DNA from: Leuctra nigra
Taxonomy: Eukaryota > Arthropoda > Insecta > Plecoptera > Leuctridae
Reading direction: 5' to 3'
Length of the DNA stretch: 64,000 nt
NCBI GenBank assembly: GCA_934045905.1
Contig: OW203768.1
Coordinates: forward strand, 7,220,316-7,284,315
Shown: positions 1-13,100 of the stretch, one piece after another
Numbering within the stretch: the stretch's first letter is position 1
Layout of the letters: each line of letters begins with the position of its first letter
Notes under the pieces: generated by a model
The model's database searches: none
What the model saw: only the letters and a program-made list of their open reading frames with translations
Told to the model about the DNA's origin: nothing
Program-made: the position numbers and the translations under genes

Positions 1-888
1 CGTAGCTATTTATAATCATATTTTTCAAAAATGACTCGTTTGTTTTGTGTGAATTTCTAATAACGAAGCATTAGATCTTCACTCTATTTACACGAGAGGT
101 ACATATTGAGATAGGTACTTATAAGTTTCAACAATATTTGGTTCAACCGAAGAAAATGCCAAGTGTGGCACGTGTATATCTGAAATAACAGATAGATTTT
201 TTTTTCTTCTCAACAAATCTTGTAGCTGAGTAATATATAGTTTGTTTTGTGAATAAATCGTTTCAGAAAAGTTTGATATAGTTTAACGGAGAATGTATTA
301 TGTGAAGGTTACATTGTATCAGAAACTGGAAATGAATTGAACTGGCAGTTATTTCATTTTATCAAGCAAAATTATTAGAGTGGTAAGGTAAGATAGTTGA
401 TACTGAAGACAAGTTCACTCACATCATACCTTTATATTTTGTCTCCACTACTATTTGTTACTAACGAGAGAAGGGGTGTGATACATACATAAATAGGCTC
501 CATATTTTGGAGTACGGGTAGCAAGTTGCCAAAAGCTACTTATAGAAACAAAAAAGTTCTATCTTTGCAGTTCACCAGAATTCAGAGTAAACTTTTGACA
601 ATTTAATGTAGTGGTAAAACGTATACGTACTCCGTGAAATGAAACCCTTTTTTGTAGAATTTATATAGAAGCTACTTAAAGAGGCTCTATATTTTGGGGG
701 TTTATACGTTTTAACAGCTTTGAAGCTGTGAAAAGTCCGCATTTGAAGTGGGCTCAGTTTTTTGCTTCTATGCGGACTTTGGACGAATAAATCTATATAA
801 ACTCCCACGAAATCGATCCTTTTTAAGTAGATTTTCCCTTCTCTCGTGGTAGAGATTAACTCAGTATCGGTCGGATTGTTCATTGCTT
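1..888. other. 3' flank / possible 3' UTR of the RGK gene
   Basis: No convincing gene. The segment follows the RGK stop codon on the minus strand, so part of it is probably 3' UTR. A minus-strand ATTAAA (plus-strand TTTAAT near 602-607) could be a polyadenylation signal, but no AATAAA stands out. A short hairpin with 11-bp arms (AAAGTCCGCAT and its complement) lies at about 731-781. The phrase aggctc-atattttgg occurs twice (near 494 and 680). Confidence 0.4.
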
Positions 889-1157
889 TCATGAGAGCAC
901 ATTGAAATTCTCACAGTTCTTAAACTTGGAGTCTTCTTTGCCGAATACCCACGTGAACATCTGTCGGGCCTTCATGCTGGCGCGTACGACGCCTCTGCTC
1001 TTGTACCAGTGAGCGCCGGAGCCTTCTCGCTCCGCGTTCTCCAACTTCATGCGGATCTGGTTCAGGATGCCCACCAGGAGCTCGTCGATGTTGTGGCTGA
1101 TGCCCACCGACACTTCGATGAACTTGGCGCGGTAGGTGCACGCCAGACACTTGCCGT
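889..1157 (-). CDS. Rgk: RGK GTPase, exon 5 (terminal)
   Basis: The exon opens after a clean acceptor (tttgcag, AG at 1159-1158) with AC. These two bases complete a GAC codon begun by the last G of exon 4. It encodes 88 further residues: the G5-like EVSVGISHN, the last GTPase helix, and the basic C-terminal extension with WVFGKED and the RGK-type end CENFNVLS. In vertebrate RGK proteins the conserved end is normally C-x-x-L-x-V-L; here one extra Ser precedes the TGA at 891-889. Confidence 0.9.
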
Positions 1158-4100
1158 CTGCAAATGCACACAGAAGCATTTATAAATATCAAAACATTTT
1201 TAAAAACGACGTTTTTACGTAGGTAAGTACACTCGACAATTCATAAAACGGTATTTGAACGAAGCAGATTGGCTGCTGGTCAGGTTCATTGACAATCAAT
1301 CCTTGTTATTATCAATGAAATCAGAGCTCACCTACGTACTAGAGGTAGATGACGAGTAAGTATAGACTTCGTCAGATGATGCCGTCACATTTTTTTTTCA
1401 GACAAACAATTTCTTTCAAATACCGTTTTATGAATTGTCAAGTGTACCTACGGATTTTGATGATGAAAAAAATTAGTTCACAGCATTTTTTTATGTGGAA
1501 AAAGCATAAGGAAATAATTTTTGAACACCAAATATGTCTTGACAAATCAAAACACTTGCTTTCTGATTTTTTTAAAATACTTTGAGATTCATGTTTAGTA
1601 GAGTGTTTAGTAGTGGCAAAAGGAAAATCATTTTTTGACACTTTTATTTCTTGAAAAATCAAAACATTTGCTTCATTTGAAGAATCGTGCTTTTTTAAAA
1701 AAAAATGTTGAGATTCATGTTTAGTATGTACACTCCCCCAAATAATAAACGGTTAAATGGCATCATCCCATGAAGTCAGTGCTAACGCATTATCTAACTC
1801 TTTTAGGTGAGCTCTGATTTCATTGATAATAACAAGGATTGATTGTCAAGGAACCGGCCCAGCAGCCAATACGTTTTGTACCAAGTACCGTTTATTATTT
1901 GGGGGAGTGTACCTAGTATTTAGTAGTAGGCAAAAGGAAAATCATTTTTTGACACACATTTATTTATTAAAAAATACAAAAAGCTGCGATTTTTTAAAAT
2001 ATTTTGAGATTCGTGTTCAGTAGATTGTCCAAAACAAGCTCTTCTTACAAAAGCTAAATTAATAATTCGGTTAGGATAAAAGCTCAGACTCGACTGTTCA
2101 GGTTTCAAAAAGTGTTCAGGCTCAAAAAGTCCATGTTTCACCACTTTGCGTGGTGAAACATGAATCAATGGTTTATCTCTACTAGTCGAAAATGACTATT
2201 CCATTGGTAGTTGTTTACTCTAAGATTCTACACTTGTGGCTGATAAGTCCCATCGGTCTGGCTTCAGGAAGCATCCTGATAAGATAAGATAAGACTATAG
2301 AGAAAATAATTGTCCAAGGATAAGATAGATAGGTTTGTGCAGAAGCAGGAGTCCAGAAATCCCATGGGAGAAGAAAAATCAATATTACGTTTGGAAGCTG
2401 TCATTAAACGTATTTCATTCGTGACGTCTGATAAAGACAACGAAAAATAAATGAGAAACGTTGGATCAATTCAAAACGCAACGAACGTACTTTTGTACAT
2501 TACGGTACATACTGAGTACTGAACTGAGTACTAACATTCCTTCTGGAAATGGTATCCCAATTATTTTTTTTTTTTACTTTTTTTAGTACGTCGCACTGTT
2601 CTGAAGCTCTGACGGATGAATGATTGGGAGATGATGGTGAAGAGTAGGTAAGGATGGAAGGTGGGAAGGAGGCGGTCATGGCCTATTAGTAGGGTACCTT
2701 CCCAGCATTTGCCTATCGACTGAGGGAATACCACGAAAAAATCCCAGTCAGGAAGGACGGCCGCGGGAATCGAACCCGGGCCTCCGGAATACAAGTTCAC
2801 AGCGTTACCTCTGAGCCCAACCGGGTCCGTTTTTTTTGTTGAAACGTAATTGTTTGAACTGACCTTGTGACGAGATGACCCTACTCCTGACCAAGTCCAC
2901 TTTGTTCCCTACCAAGATGGCTGGTCTGGAGCGCAGCAGGTCCCAGTCCTGAAGACGCGCCAACTCATCTTCTGCCCGCGTGAAACTTGCCTTGTCGATC
3001 ACCGAGTACGTCACGATGTAGGCGTCAGGAGGGTCTTGCTGGTTGATCTCCTCCTGCAACACGCGATCGTTATGTCACGCCATCTTGACAAATATTCAAA
3101 ACTTTCAAAGTCCATTAAAACGTTCCATAGTTTTTTAACCACTGACGTCTTCATACAATCTTTTAGCTTGAAAAACTCATGTATAGAAGGCAGTGGCTCG
3201 AACCACTGCTTCCTCACGCTCATAAAAGAGACTGGGAATGATTCAAAAGGTGCAGTGATTTAGAAAAGCGATGCTCAAAAATATTCCAGAACCTTCCAAT
3301 GTACGGACAGAAATATAACATTCGTCCAGCACCTCACTTCAATTCGAACATTTTGTTTTCGAAATCTGCTGAAATAAACATAATGATACGCAGCTCGTCT
3401 CCATTGCGCAATTACTTATAATTTCCCCAGCTAGAGCGAAGAGAGCTGTTGCTTACATCTTGTACCGTCCCTGAGGGGGGTTGATACAGCTCGGGTCGGA
3501 TTACATTAGGTGTAACCATTAGTCAGATTGAATAAACAACAGCGTTCCCCTGACGAGCTGACGAACATCCGAAGTAAATCAAGCAGGAGATCAGATGGAA
3601 TGGATGGATTTTCAATCAAGTCAAAAAATACAATATACTAGTTTTATTGCCGATTTCAACAATTATTCACAGAAGTCCACACAGTCATATTTAACTATTA
3701 GAAAATATTACGCGGAATGTAATAATAAATTGCAATAAAGTTCATAACAAAACAAGGGAAATTGGAGTTTGGTATGGAATGGTTTAAAAATACATATTTC
3801 TATTCCTTTAGCTATGTGCCATAATTATTAAATTGTGTACACTGTACACCATACTTAGTTATGTTTCCTATAGCTTCCAACCCCCCACTTTACAGTGAGT
3901 TTTAGATGAAAGGGTCAGACTTTTTTCTCGGTCCGGCCAAATTACAGCTCTGATTACACACTTGACGACACTTGACTGGTATAATTATTGCGAATATGTA
4001 GCCTCATTACCCTCGTCCTGCGTTTAGAGAAAATGTAAAACTTCTTTGACATGATTCAATGACAACTTGCCAAATCATCAACTTACTATGCGTGGGCGAG

Positions 4101-7100
4101 TTCGTTCACAGACCGAAAGATTTACGAGTCAGCTAAACTAATTTCAAACACTTTATTCCGGCTAGATTTGATAATGGTCAACGAACTCTGTGAAGTGAAA
4201 TTTTCACAATTTTTTGTTGGCTCTCTCAAAGTAAGTTTATAAATAACGTATAGAGAGAGTGCAGTTCAAGTATCGGAGTAGTATCGAAATAATAAGACAA
4301 GGAAGGAAATCGCGCCAAAATTTCACTTTGACATACTAGACAAGTGTGGCTAAGAATAAACAAAATGACGTGATAAAAGAAATGATACTCTAAGGTTACT
4401 GGTGATACTAAATTTGTACCACAGTCTTTAAAATTCCGTCAGTATCTCGTTGATAGTTTTAAATTGAAAACAAGTTGAGTAATATTTTACCTTTGTGTTT
4501 GAGACGTTGATAAACTTGAGTTCGGATTCTTCACCGTTCAGCATTATTGAGACCGACTGTTCAGTCGGAGTGTCTGAAAACCAGAGAAACACAACTTCGG
4601 TGAGTTTTAAAAATATGCTTGATAACAAGGCAGGCATTTGTATCGCGGAAGTTGCTGAGCCAAGCCAAGTTTTGGCAGTTTTCTCGAGATGCCAGCACGC
4701 CGGGTCTAAATGACCTGCCAGTGGCACCAGATGTAATATTACGTTGACATTTGACCTCACGTGACCTTTTAGTAGATTAGCCACAATATTGAGCAGCTCG
4801 ATAACAATTTGAACTCTTTTTGCTGTGTAACGTGTTGTATTGTGTATTGTAATTATAATGTGTAATTGGATAGTTGAAGAGTCTTGGAATGAAACGCTGG
4901 GACAGCGTTTGTGTATTTTACTATGTACTTGGAAAGGATGGGTTCAAACCCACACTTCAGTGTAGGTAATTTCGTTGATTGCTGTTTGATTGGTCCTTGA
5001 TATGACATTTTAATTACTTACCGATTATGATTACTAAAAAATGGATGGGATTTTTTTTCTACGATTACAGCAGCTCTGTACAAAATTAGACATCATATTG
5101 ATTCCGATTGATTCAAACTTTTGGTGATGTACCTGACTTACATATCTGATGGGTCCAATCAATTTCATTGGATGTATGGATGCACTTTTGTGTTGATTAT
5201 AAAATATTTCCGTACATTCTTATGAACATTTGACAAAATAATGGTAGTAATTCTGCGAGTGTACCGAGCATCAGGATTTTTATGCCACTTTCTCTACGTG
5301 TTTTTTGTTTGTGTTTCCTTTTGTAGGCAAAGCCCAGGTAACACCGCACAACCAATCTATCTGAAATTTTGCACACACACTAATGAGCGGCCTTATGAGC
5401 GGTCACTTGTATTGTTTTTGAACGAGGTCCTGTGATTGGTGGAAATTTACGAGAGTAACCTTACCGATCAACTTCAAATTTTGCATGATCATGGGACCGA
5501 CATTTTAGGTACCGCAATCTACCCCCATTCTTTTGACATTTTTGAGACAAATCTGTCGATACATTCATTAGTAATTAACATTTTATTGAAAATTTATGAT
5601 TGTAATTTATGATTTATGTGTTGAAAATTGTATAAAATTTATTCCAAGAAATTTCGAAGAAAATATCACTGCTCTTTTTTCAGGGGTTTCCAAGGCCTGT
5701 AGAGCATCAACAACTTTCACACGAATATTAATTCGCATGCAATACGAATGCTCGCTTATCAACGCGTAGGGTTGGACGGGATAATTAACATCACGTATCT
5801 TATTTGGCGTGACCTTTATGTTAAACAGGCCACAGACTGTCTGAAACTGTAGCGAACTAGCAATTATTTATGTCCTCCTTCATGAGTCAGAGCTAACTGT
5901 TTTCACTGAGATTCAATACATTTGAATCGAAATCATGGCTGGCACTTCTGCAAACCAACAAGAATTTTATGTTGCTCGCTTTTCTCGCAGTCACCACAAG
6001 GCACGCAGAGTTTATTTTCATGATTTGACAAAACGCTGCCACGCTCTGAGGTTATAGATAGAATGAAAAAGCTATCTGAGTTTGTTGCTGCTTCGAATAA
6101 TTCTCTTGGTGACTTCTAGAAAAACTGCTTTCTCTGAAAAGCTTCTTTGAAAAGCAATCATCCGCTTTATGTCGATCTAAAAATATTGTGGATACTTTCG
6201 GTTCTGGCATGGGACTAATACTGCAATACGGGGACTTGAACTTCTACAAGGAGCAAGCGTCCACGCTCTGGCCATGTCAAGAATGTTCAATCATTTCAAC
6301 AATTTCAGCTATTTCTTTCAATAGAAATGGCCGACTGATTCGAGCTAAATCATTGCTATTTCGTGTCCAGTTTTCACAATATCAAAATTATTATTATTAT
6401 TATTAAGTCTATATTCTCAACAGAGCCAGGCTCCACTAGTGAGAATGTAATATAGAGAAGGGAGGAGAGGAAACCCGGTACCGGCATGTAGCCTACTCCT
6501 GACGAAAGATACCAAGGGGACCAACGGCTTAACGTCCCTTCCGAAGGACGGTGTAACATTCACAGCACGAGCCTCCACAACCCGCGCCGTCGAGAGACTG
6601 ATAACAGGTGGAGGGAGGTCGTTACACTGACCCCCAAACACCCCAGTCTCTCTGACCCAACGGCAGCAACCTGGCAAGGCAGAGTTGAATGGTCACCCAT
6701 CCAATCGCTGACCGCGCTCAATGTTGCTTAACCTCGGTGATCTGACGAGAACCGTGGTATCCAACACACCAGCCGTTGGACATTTATATGATAAATATCA
6801 TATATCATATCATATTTAACCTCATATAAAATTACCTACATATTAGTATTATCTGTTTCTATGTATTGTAAAATCTACTCACAAAAGATTCACAGACATA
6901 CATTTTAGAACTTTTTAGGGATTTCTCCCAGTAAAATATTGACAAATTATTTACGTGTGAGACAACTCTTTAAATATCGTATCATCTTCACTATAAGACC
7001 TCGACCATAAGTATTCGCTCAATTTATGAATCCATGGACTATTTTTTGAGAGTATTTCCCATATATCGTGTGCTATTGATTCGCTTGTATCATCAAAATG

Positions 7101-10100
7101 AGATTATTTGAATATACTATCAAAACTATATAAACCAATACAAAAGCATAGGAAAATTTCAAATAAGCTATAAATTTTTTTATGACTAAATTTGGTGCCA
7201 AGTGTCACATTGCCAAACACTTTACAACTGAAAACATTATTTTCCTAGCTTAACGACATCAATTATGTTTACTATATTGGATTATTGCGTGGTTCAAATG
7301 TGTAGTTCTTTTGATACGAAGCAATGATTGCATTCTCTAGGGAAGTTATTCTCACTTATTGTCTACAGAACCATGTTGGAATTTCTTTTGTAATAAATGC
7401 ACGTTGTAACGTTAATCGTTGATTGCAGTGATTTTCTTTTGTGTAAAAGACAAAACATGGCGAATGTTGATCTTGCCAAAGCAGAACAGGACAAAGAACA
7501 AAGCAGAACAGGAGTTGCTGATACCATCATACAGTCAACACTCTTCACAACTCAAACATTTTACAAGTAGCTAAGTCTTCAAGACGGTGGGTATTTATTT
7601 TATTAAAATGTAAATATAGTAAATGTTTTTATATGTGTTTAAAACGTAAAAATCTTTGCCGATTTCGCCTAAAATTCGTAAAATATGATATAATGTTCGT
7701 CTCAACGACTATACAGAATTTATTTTCTTTTTGTACAAATTGTTAATTATTACTCTAACCAATAAGAGAATATAAACAAATGATAGAAAGCAAGCAAGTG
7801 ACGTAAAAGTACCACTGTAACGCTCGCTACGTTTTACTTGACTTTGCAGCAGAGCTTCTACAAAGTCTTTGAATCTTTTGTCCGGCATCTTCTCGCCCAA
7901 TCTATACCGTGGTCTGTAACTACACTTCACTATGTAGTGAGAGAGAGTGGAACAGAGAGACATCATTATTGACTCGAGCAACTGACCAAATATTGATTAA
8001 GGACTGCTATTTTAACGTGGTGTACAGCCAGACTTGAGCGCGCTCCTGAATTCACCTCACACTACCCGGAAAACTTTGCTGCTATTCGATTCAACCAGTC
8101 AAACTTTACTTCAATGCGCTTCCTTCAATGCAGCATTTATTTTACATCGCTTTTCAAAAAGTTGGTTTCGTATTAATTATATTTTATACACAGAAATAAA
8201 CGAATTATTTATTCTCATTCAAATTTTCCTGAACACGATTATGAAATTCTTGAGCCAAGTGTAAAAAACTTAACTCAATTTCGGTCATTTTGAGTTAGGA
8301 GCAATTTCCCACTAATTACTAACGTTCTTTTAATTGGACTATTTTTGAGATTAAAAGACCTACCTCAGTTATTCACAGCGCGTATAACTGTGAGTTTCAC
8401 CACGTTTCCAATGTAAATGTAAATGCCAGCGTCGAATACGCTGGGCTATGCAGGTGTCGTCGTTTCCTGAATGTTTAAAAGTAGACAATGTTGTTATTTT
8501 TCATTTAATGTTTCAATCCTCATCTGAGCGTTTTTTGAACCTTCTTGACTTTGACATATTATTATCGCGATATGTTTATTGAATGCGATTGAATGTCTAC
8601 CTAAGCGTTTTATTAATATTGTTTTCTATTTCGCGTATCCCTATGGAAGCCTGCCGAGTGCCGATACAAAGGTTATACGTAGAGCCAAGATTATATGGTT
8701 TTATCACTTTTAATCACGATATTTTGCTTTAAAATCAAACATTTTGTAAAATTTATATTTTGTGATTTTATATTATTTGTGTTAATTAACATAAAACTAA
8801 GAGAAATTATATCTTTTAACCACAAAAACGCGAAATTACCAATATTTAAAACGAAATTTCGTCATTTATAAAACCATATAATCTTGGCTCTAGTTATACG
8901 TAAAAAAAAATCTAGATTAGTATCTGCAGCTAGGCTAATGGTGACGGATGAATGATTATGATGATGATTGGGAGATTATGAAGAATAATATGTAAGAATT
9001 GATGGTGGGAAGGAGGCGGGCATGGCCTATTACAACCCCAGAATTTGAAGGGTACAGGGAAAGATAAGTCATTTGTATAAGTCCATAAGTCTATAAGTCT
9101 ATAAGTCCATTTTTTGAAAAAAAATATTTTAAGGGTAAATCTTGCAGTGATTTTTATGAGCTTTCAGAATTTACCCTCGGTTTTTAGAAAATATTGTCAC
9201 AAAGTCTTTGAAAAACACACTTGAAATATCGATGTGTATGGGAGATAGTTACACAAGTTTCAACATAAAACTTCGTTTATCTCAGTTTCATCCGAATGTG
9301 ACTTATAGCGTTCTTTCCCTGTATACCTTTCAATATTTGTCTTTATACCTACTAATGGCGTTTTCGGCTGGCCGCACTGGTGCTGCACTGGGGTTGCACT
9401 GAAATGACGTCACCATACAAAACTCAATGCTAATTCCAAACCGAGTGGAAACCCAGTGCGGCCAGTCGAAAACGCCATTAGAAAAAAATACGAAAAATTG
9501 ATGAACGGACGCGGGAAGCGAAGCCGGGTCTCTGGAGTTCAAGTCCAGAGCGTTATTGCCTGAGCTTATAAATCTGAGTTAGACACAATTATAGAGACAA
9601 TTTGTAATTTCTCTTTCTATCCGAAGCGAGTGGCCAAAACCCTGTTATTGTTAATTAATCTTTACTCATTTACAGCAGCGTGCATACATAGTGGTTATTA
9701 CATACGTACAATCTGGACTCGGAATATTTAGAGGTGAAATTAATTCAATTAATTTGATTCTCTGGAGGTTTCGTTCTCTTTACCTGAAACCCGCATCTGA
9801 AAATGTATTTCTTGGAGCATGATTTATACCCTCTGATCCTCAAGTCAAGAACGCAATTACAACATTGCCCAAAGAAATTAACTCGTGCACATATTTGAAA
9901 TACGAAATAAAATTGTATGTTCTGGGGAAGGTGAGCTCAAAAGTTCAACCGTTAAATTATACATTATAATTCAATTTCCTATAGCAAGTAGTATTTTACT
10001 TGAATACATGAAACTCCCCGAAGAATTCTCTTTTGACAGTAAACCTCTCGTATATATTCGTACCTCATTAAAAATTAACAGTTAATTTAATAAAAAGACA

Positions 10101-13100
10101 TTATGTAAAATGAATTGGAGTGGAAGCTAACACCATTTAGCTCCATTTACTAAAACGCTTTTAGATTGGACATAAATAATGCATAAGGGGTATCAGTTAC
10201 GTTCCATTTTCATTATATCGATGTTCACAAAAGATCCATCAGTTCGTATTGTGTTTGGTGTGGGTTATACATGAAACTAAGCTGCTACAATAATGTATTA
10301 ATTATAATTTTTTATAATAATAATATATATTATCTACACGCTTTTGAGAGGAGAACGAATCCGTTGGTTGTTGTTATTCTCAAAATATTTTACCTCTGCG
10401 ATCTCAAGTACCTACCTGGTACCTACTATAAAAACAAGGTATTAGTTATTCACTATTTATATCTATAGTTTACAATGGTTTTACATAACAATAAAATTAA
10501 ATTTGTCTACTTTAAATTCATTATTTGACCCACATATTTTCATTCTAAACTTTATAACCCGGGTATTTTCAATTTGTGAATTTCGTTGGTTTGAAGAAAA
10601 CTTATACTTGCAGTTTAGTTTTTCATACATTCAGTACGTGAATAGAAGATTTTATTCAGATTGGACGAAGATTCAGATTCAAATTTATTCATATTGAAAT
10701 AGTTTTTTTTTTAGAATTCAGGACCACATTTGTTTATTAATATTCGTAAATCTATATGGTATTCTGCAGTTTTCTAAATAAAATATCTGTGAGCAGAGTT
10801 GTTTGTCGCCTGTGTTCGTTTCCAACTTCATCTGATCAATAGTCACGTCTGAACTCTCTCAGAAAGCTCAAAGTACCATCGATAAAGTTCACCTGAGTGC
10901 CCAGGTCTCGGGTCAATCATTGGCTTGTCATGTCGCGAAAGAGTTCCGTACGGTCGAAGAGAGCTATTGACTAGTGGACCACTAAGTGCGACACAACTTG
11001 TTGATTGTTGATTCAATTTCAACGTAATGATACGAAGAAGCTTTTCCAGACCATCACCAAGAAGCTAGTTTGACGGGTTCTGTCAAATTCATATTACATT
11101 TCAGACATCGTCAGTGGAAGATGACAAGATGACCTGGATATAGCATGTTACAATATTTACAAATACGCACAGATGAAATGAATAGAATCTAACATCTGTG
11201 AATACTTTTTGAAGCAGCACGAAAATGAAATTACGGTTTTTGAAATGGTCATGATGAATTCGAGCATACTCGATTACGTTGATGTTTGCAAGAAACTCAT
11301 GGCGAGGCGAACTTTAAGGATTAAGTATTATTACGCCATCCTGTATTTCATTCTCTCTTCTTTCGCCCTTCTTTTTAGTCAAAGGGATTTCAGCTCGCTC
11401 TCAAGGGGAAGTAATTAGTCCTTTTGTTATCGAATACTCCCTCTGGATTTAGAGTTTGCAATACCAAAAGCCTGCAAGCTATATTCTAACATTTCTTTGT
11501 CTGATTCTTATTAATTGCCACTATACAAGTAATTCAAGAAAATCGTATTTATAATTGAACGATTTTGAATTAGATCAAACTATTTACAGTGTGGTTTTCT
11601 AGATATTTTGATATCACAATTATTAATCGATTTAGCTGAATGTTTATGTGTGATGGCACACACCCTGAGCGTTGGCGCTTCAATCGCTATAGGTTATTGA
11701 TAAAGTTGATGGGATTATAAATTGGATACCAAGCAGCACTGATGGGAAAGGGTAGATGAAGGTTGACAACGAGGGGAGGATGGGGGTGATTCCGTAATCA
11801 TTTTTATACCAGGAGTTTTCAATAAGATTCACTAGATAAACGAACTCGGTTTGATATTATATTTTATCTTGAAATCGTAAGGAGAAAAGGATTGCTAAAT
11901 CTACACAGACAAGTAAACCCATGTTATTCTGGTTATTTATGACTAAGCATAATGCTAACAGATTGCAAATGCTAACAGATTATTGCCATACCTATAAATT
12001 CTGTTGATTCTCACAATTGTATTATTAATTGTTAGGAAATCCTTCATTGATAATACATACTTTATGAGTATAGTAGAGAGGTGACTTTTACGACTAAATG
12101 TTATTTAGATGGTGAATTATATATTGAATCCAGTAACTTTCTTTCACATCTGCACGGCAATTTACTCAAAATGATTCAATAACCTGGCGCAACGTTCCAG
12201 CAAAGATTAGGTTCTAGTCATCCATCAATTTGACATGACAGTTTCAGAGGCACTTGTATGACTTTTCAATGTAGCAGAGTGGGTTTAGGGGTTTGCATCA
12301 TAGCTGGAGCCACACGTTCGTTTCTTTTTGGGAACTGTTATAATTTAAACTTTCAAAAATAATCTCGAACTACTTGTATCAATTAATTTACAAAGGTATA
12401 ATAAAGTGTTTACATTTTTGAAAATAAATTAAAACACGAAAATAAGTTGATTTTGCTCGGCAAAGTTATGTAATATGAGAGAGAATTTATTTTCAAACAA
12501 TGCCAGCTGTCCAACAATGGAAGGCTACTTAGTGAGCTGAAAGAGGCATCGTCGTACCTCTCTAAAAACTGAAGCCTCATCACTCTTTACTGAGTTTTGA
12601 TTCTTAGAAGTTGGTGTCGGTGAGACAATTCGACGTCAGCTTCTCCATTAGCGTCTTGACGCTTGTAACCAGAGGCAAGATGAACAATAGCTGCGGGGCT
12701 GAAAGTAAGAAGTATGATCAATACAGCTCATGAGAAAAGCTGTAGGATCAATATCCATTGGATGGAGAAACGACACGTAGAGCTCACAGTTAAAACAAAA
12801 TATTTTAATTAGCAGGGGTCAGCCACCTGCGGGTCCTTAGTGGTTCTTGAATTGCTCTTTATGATTTAAAATAAAGATCTGGAATCGAAAAACTCGGAAA
12901 AACGTCCTGCAGGGCAACAATTGGAAGGTTATTTCATTCAATTTCTTCATTTTACAGCCCTTAAATAACTTTTAAATTGTTGAAATTCTAAAAAAAAAAT
13001 ATCCTGCGGGGCACGTCAAAATATAAAGATAACTACTAATCAAGCAATGTATTATTTTCAATGTTTTAAATTTGATGGCCTCTAGGTACTGCGGCTCCCA

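Larger units (their letters stand above)
8936..9568 (-). mobile_element. Old tRNA-derived SINE split by two MITEs
   Basis: The SINE 3' part (complement of aggccatgcccgcctcc...atcattcatccgtc) is at 8938-9032. The tRNA-like head, with the B-box complement gggaagcgaagccgggtc, is at about 9500-9568. Both are on the minus strand in the order expected for one element. MITEs at 9043-9334 and 9353-9480 sit between them. Confidence 0.6.

Noticed and set aside
572..892. 106-codon minus-strand ORF beside the RGK stop
   Set aside because: Low-complexity composition, overlaps a hairpin and the 3' flank, no similarity recognised.
6386..6780. Functional 5S rRNA gene
   Set aside because: The 5' third is missing and it is fused to a SINE body with an (AAT)n tail.
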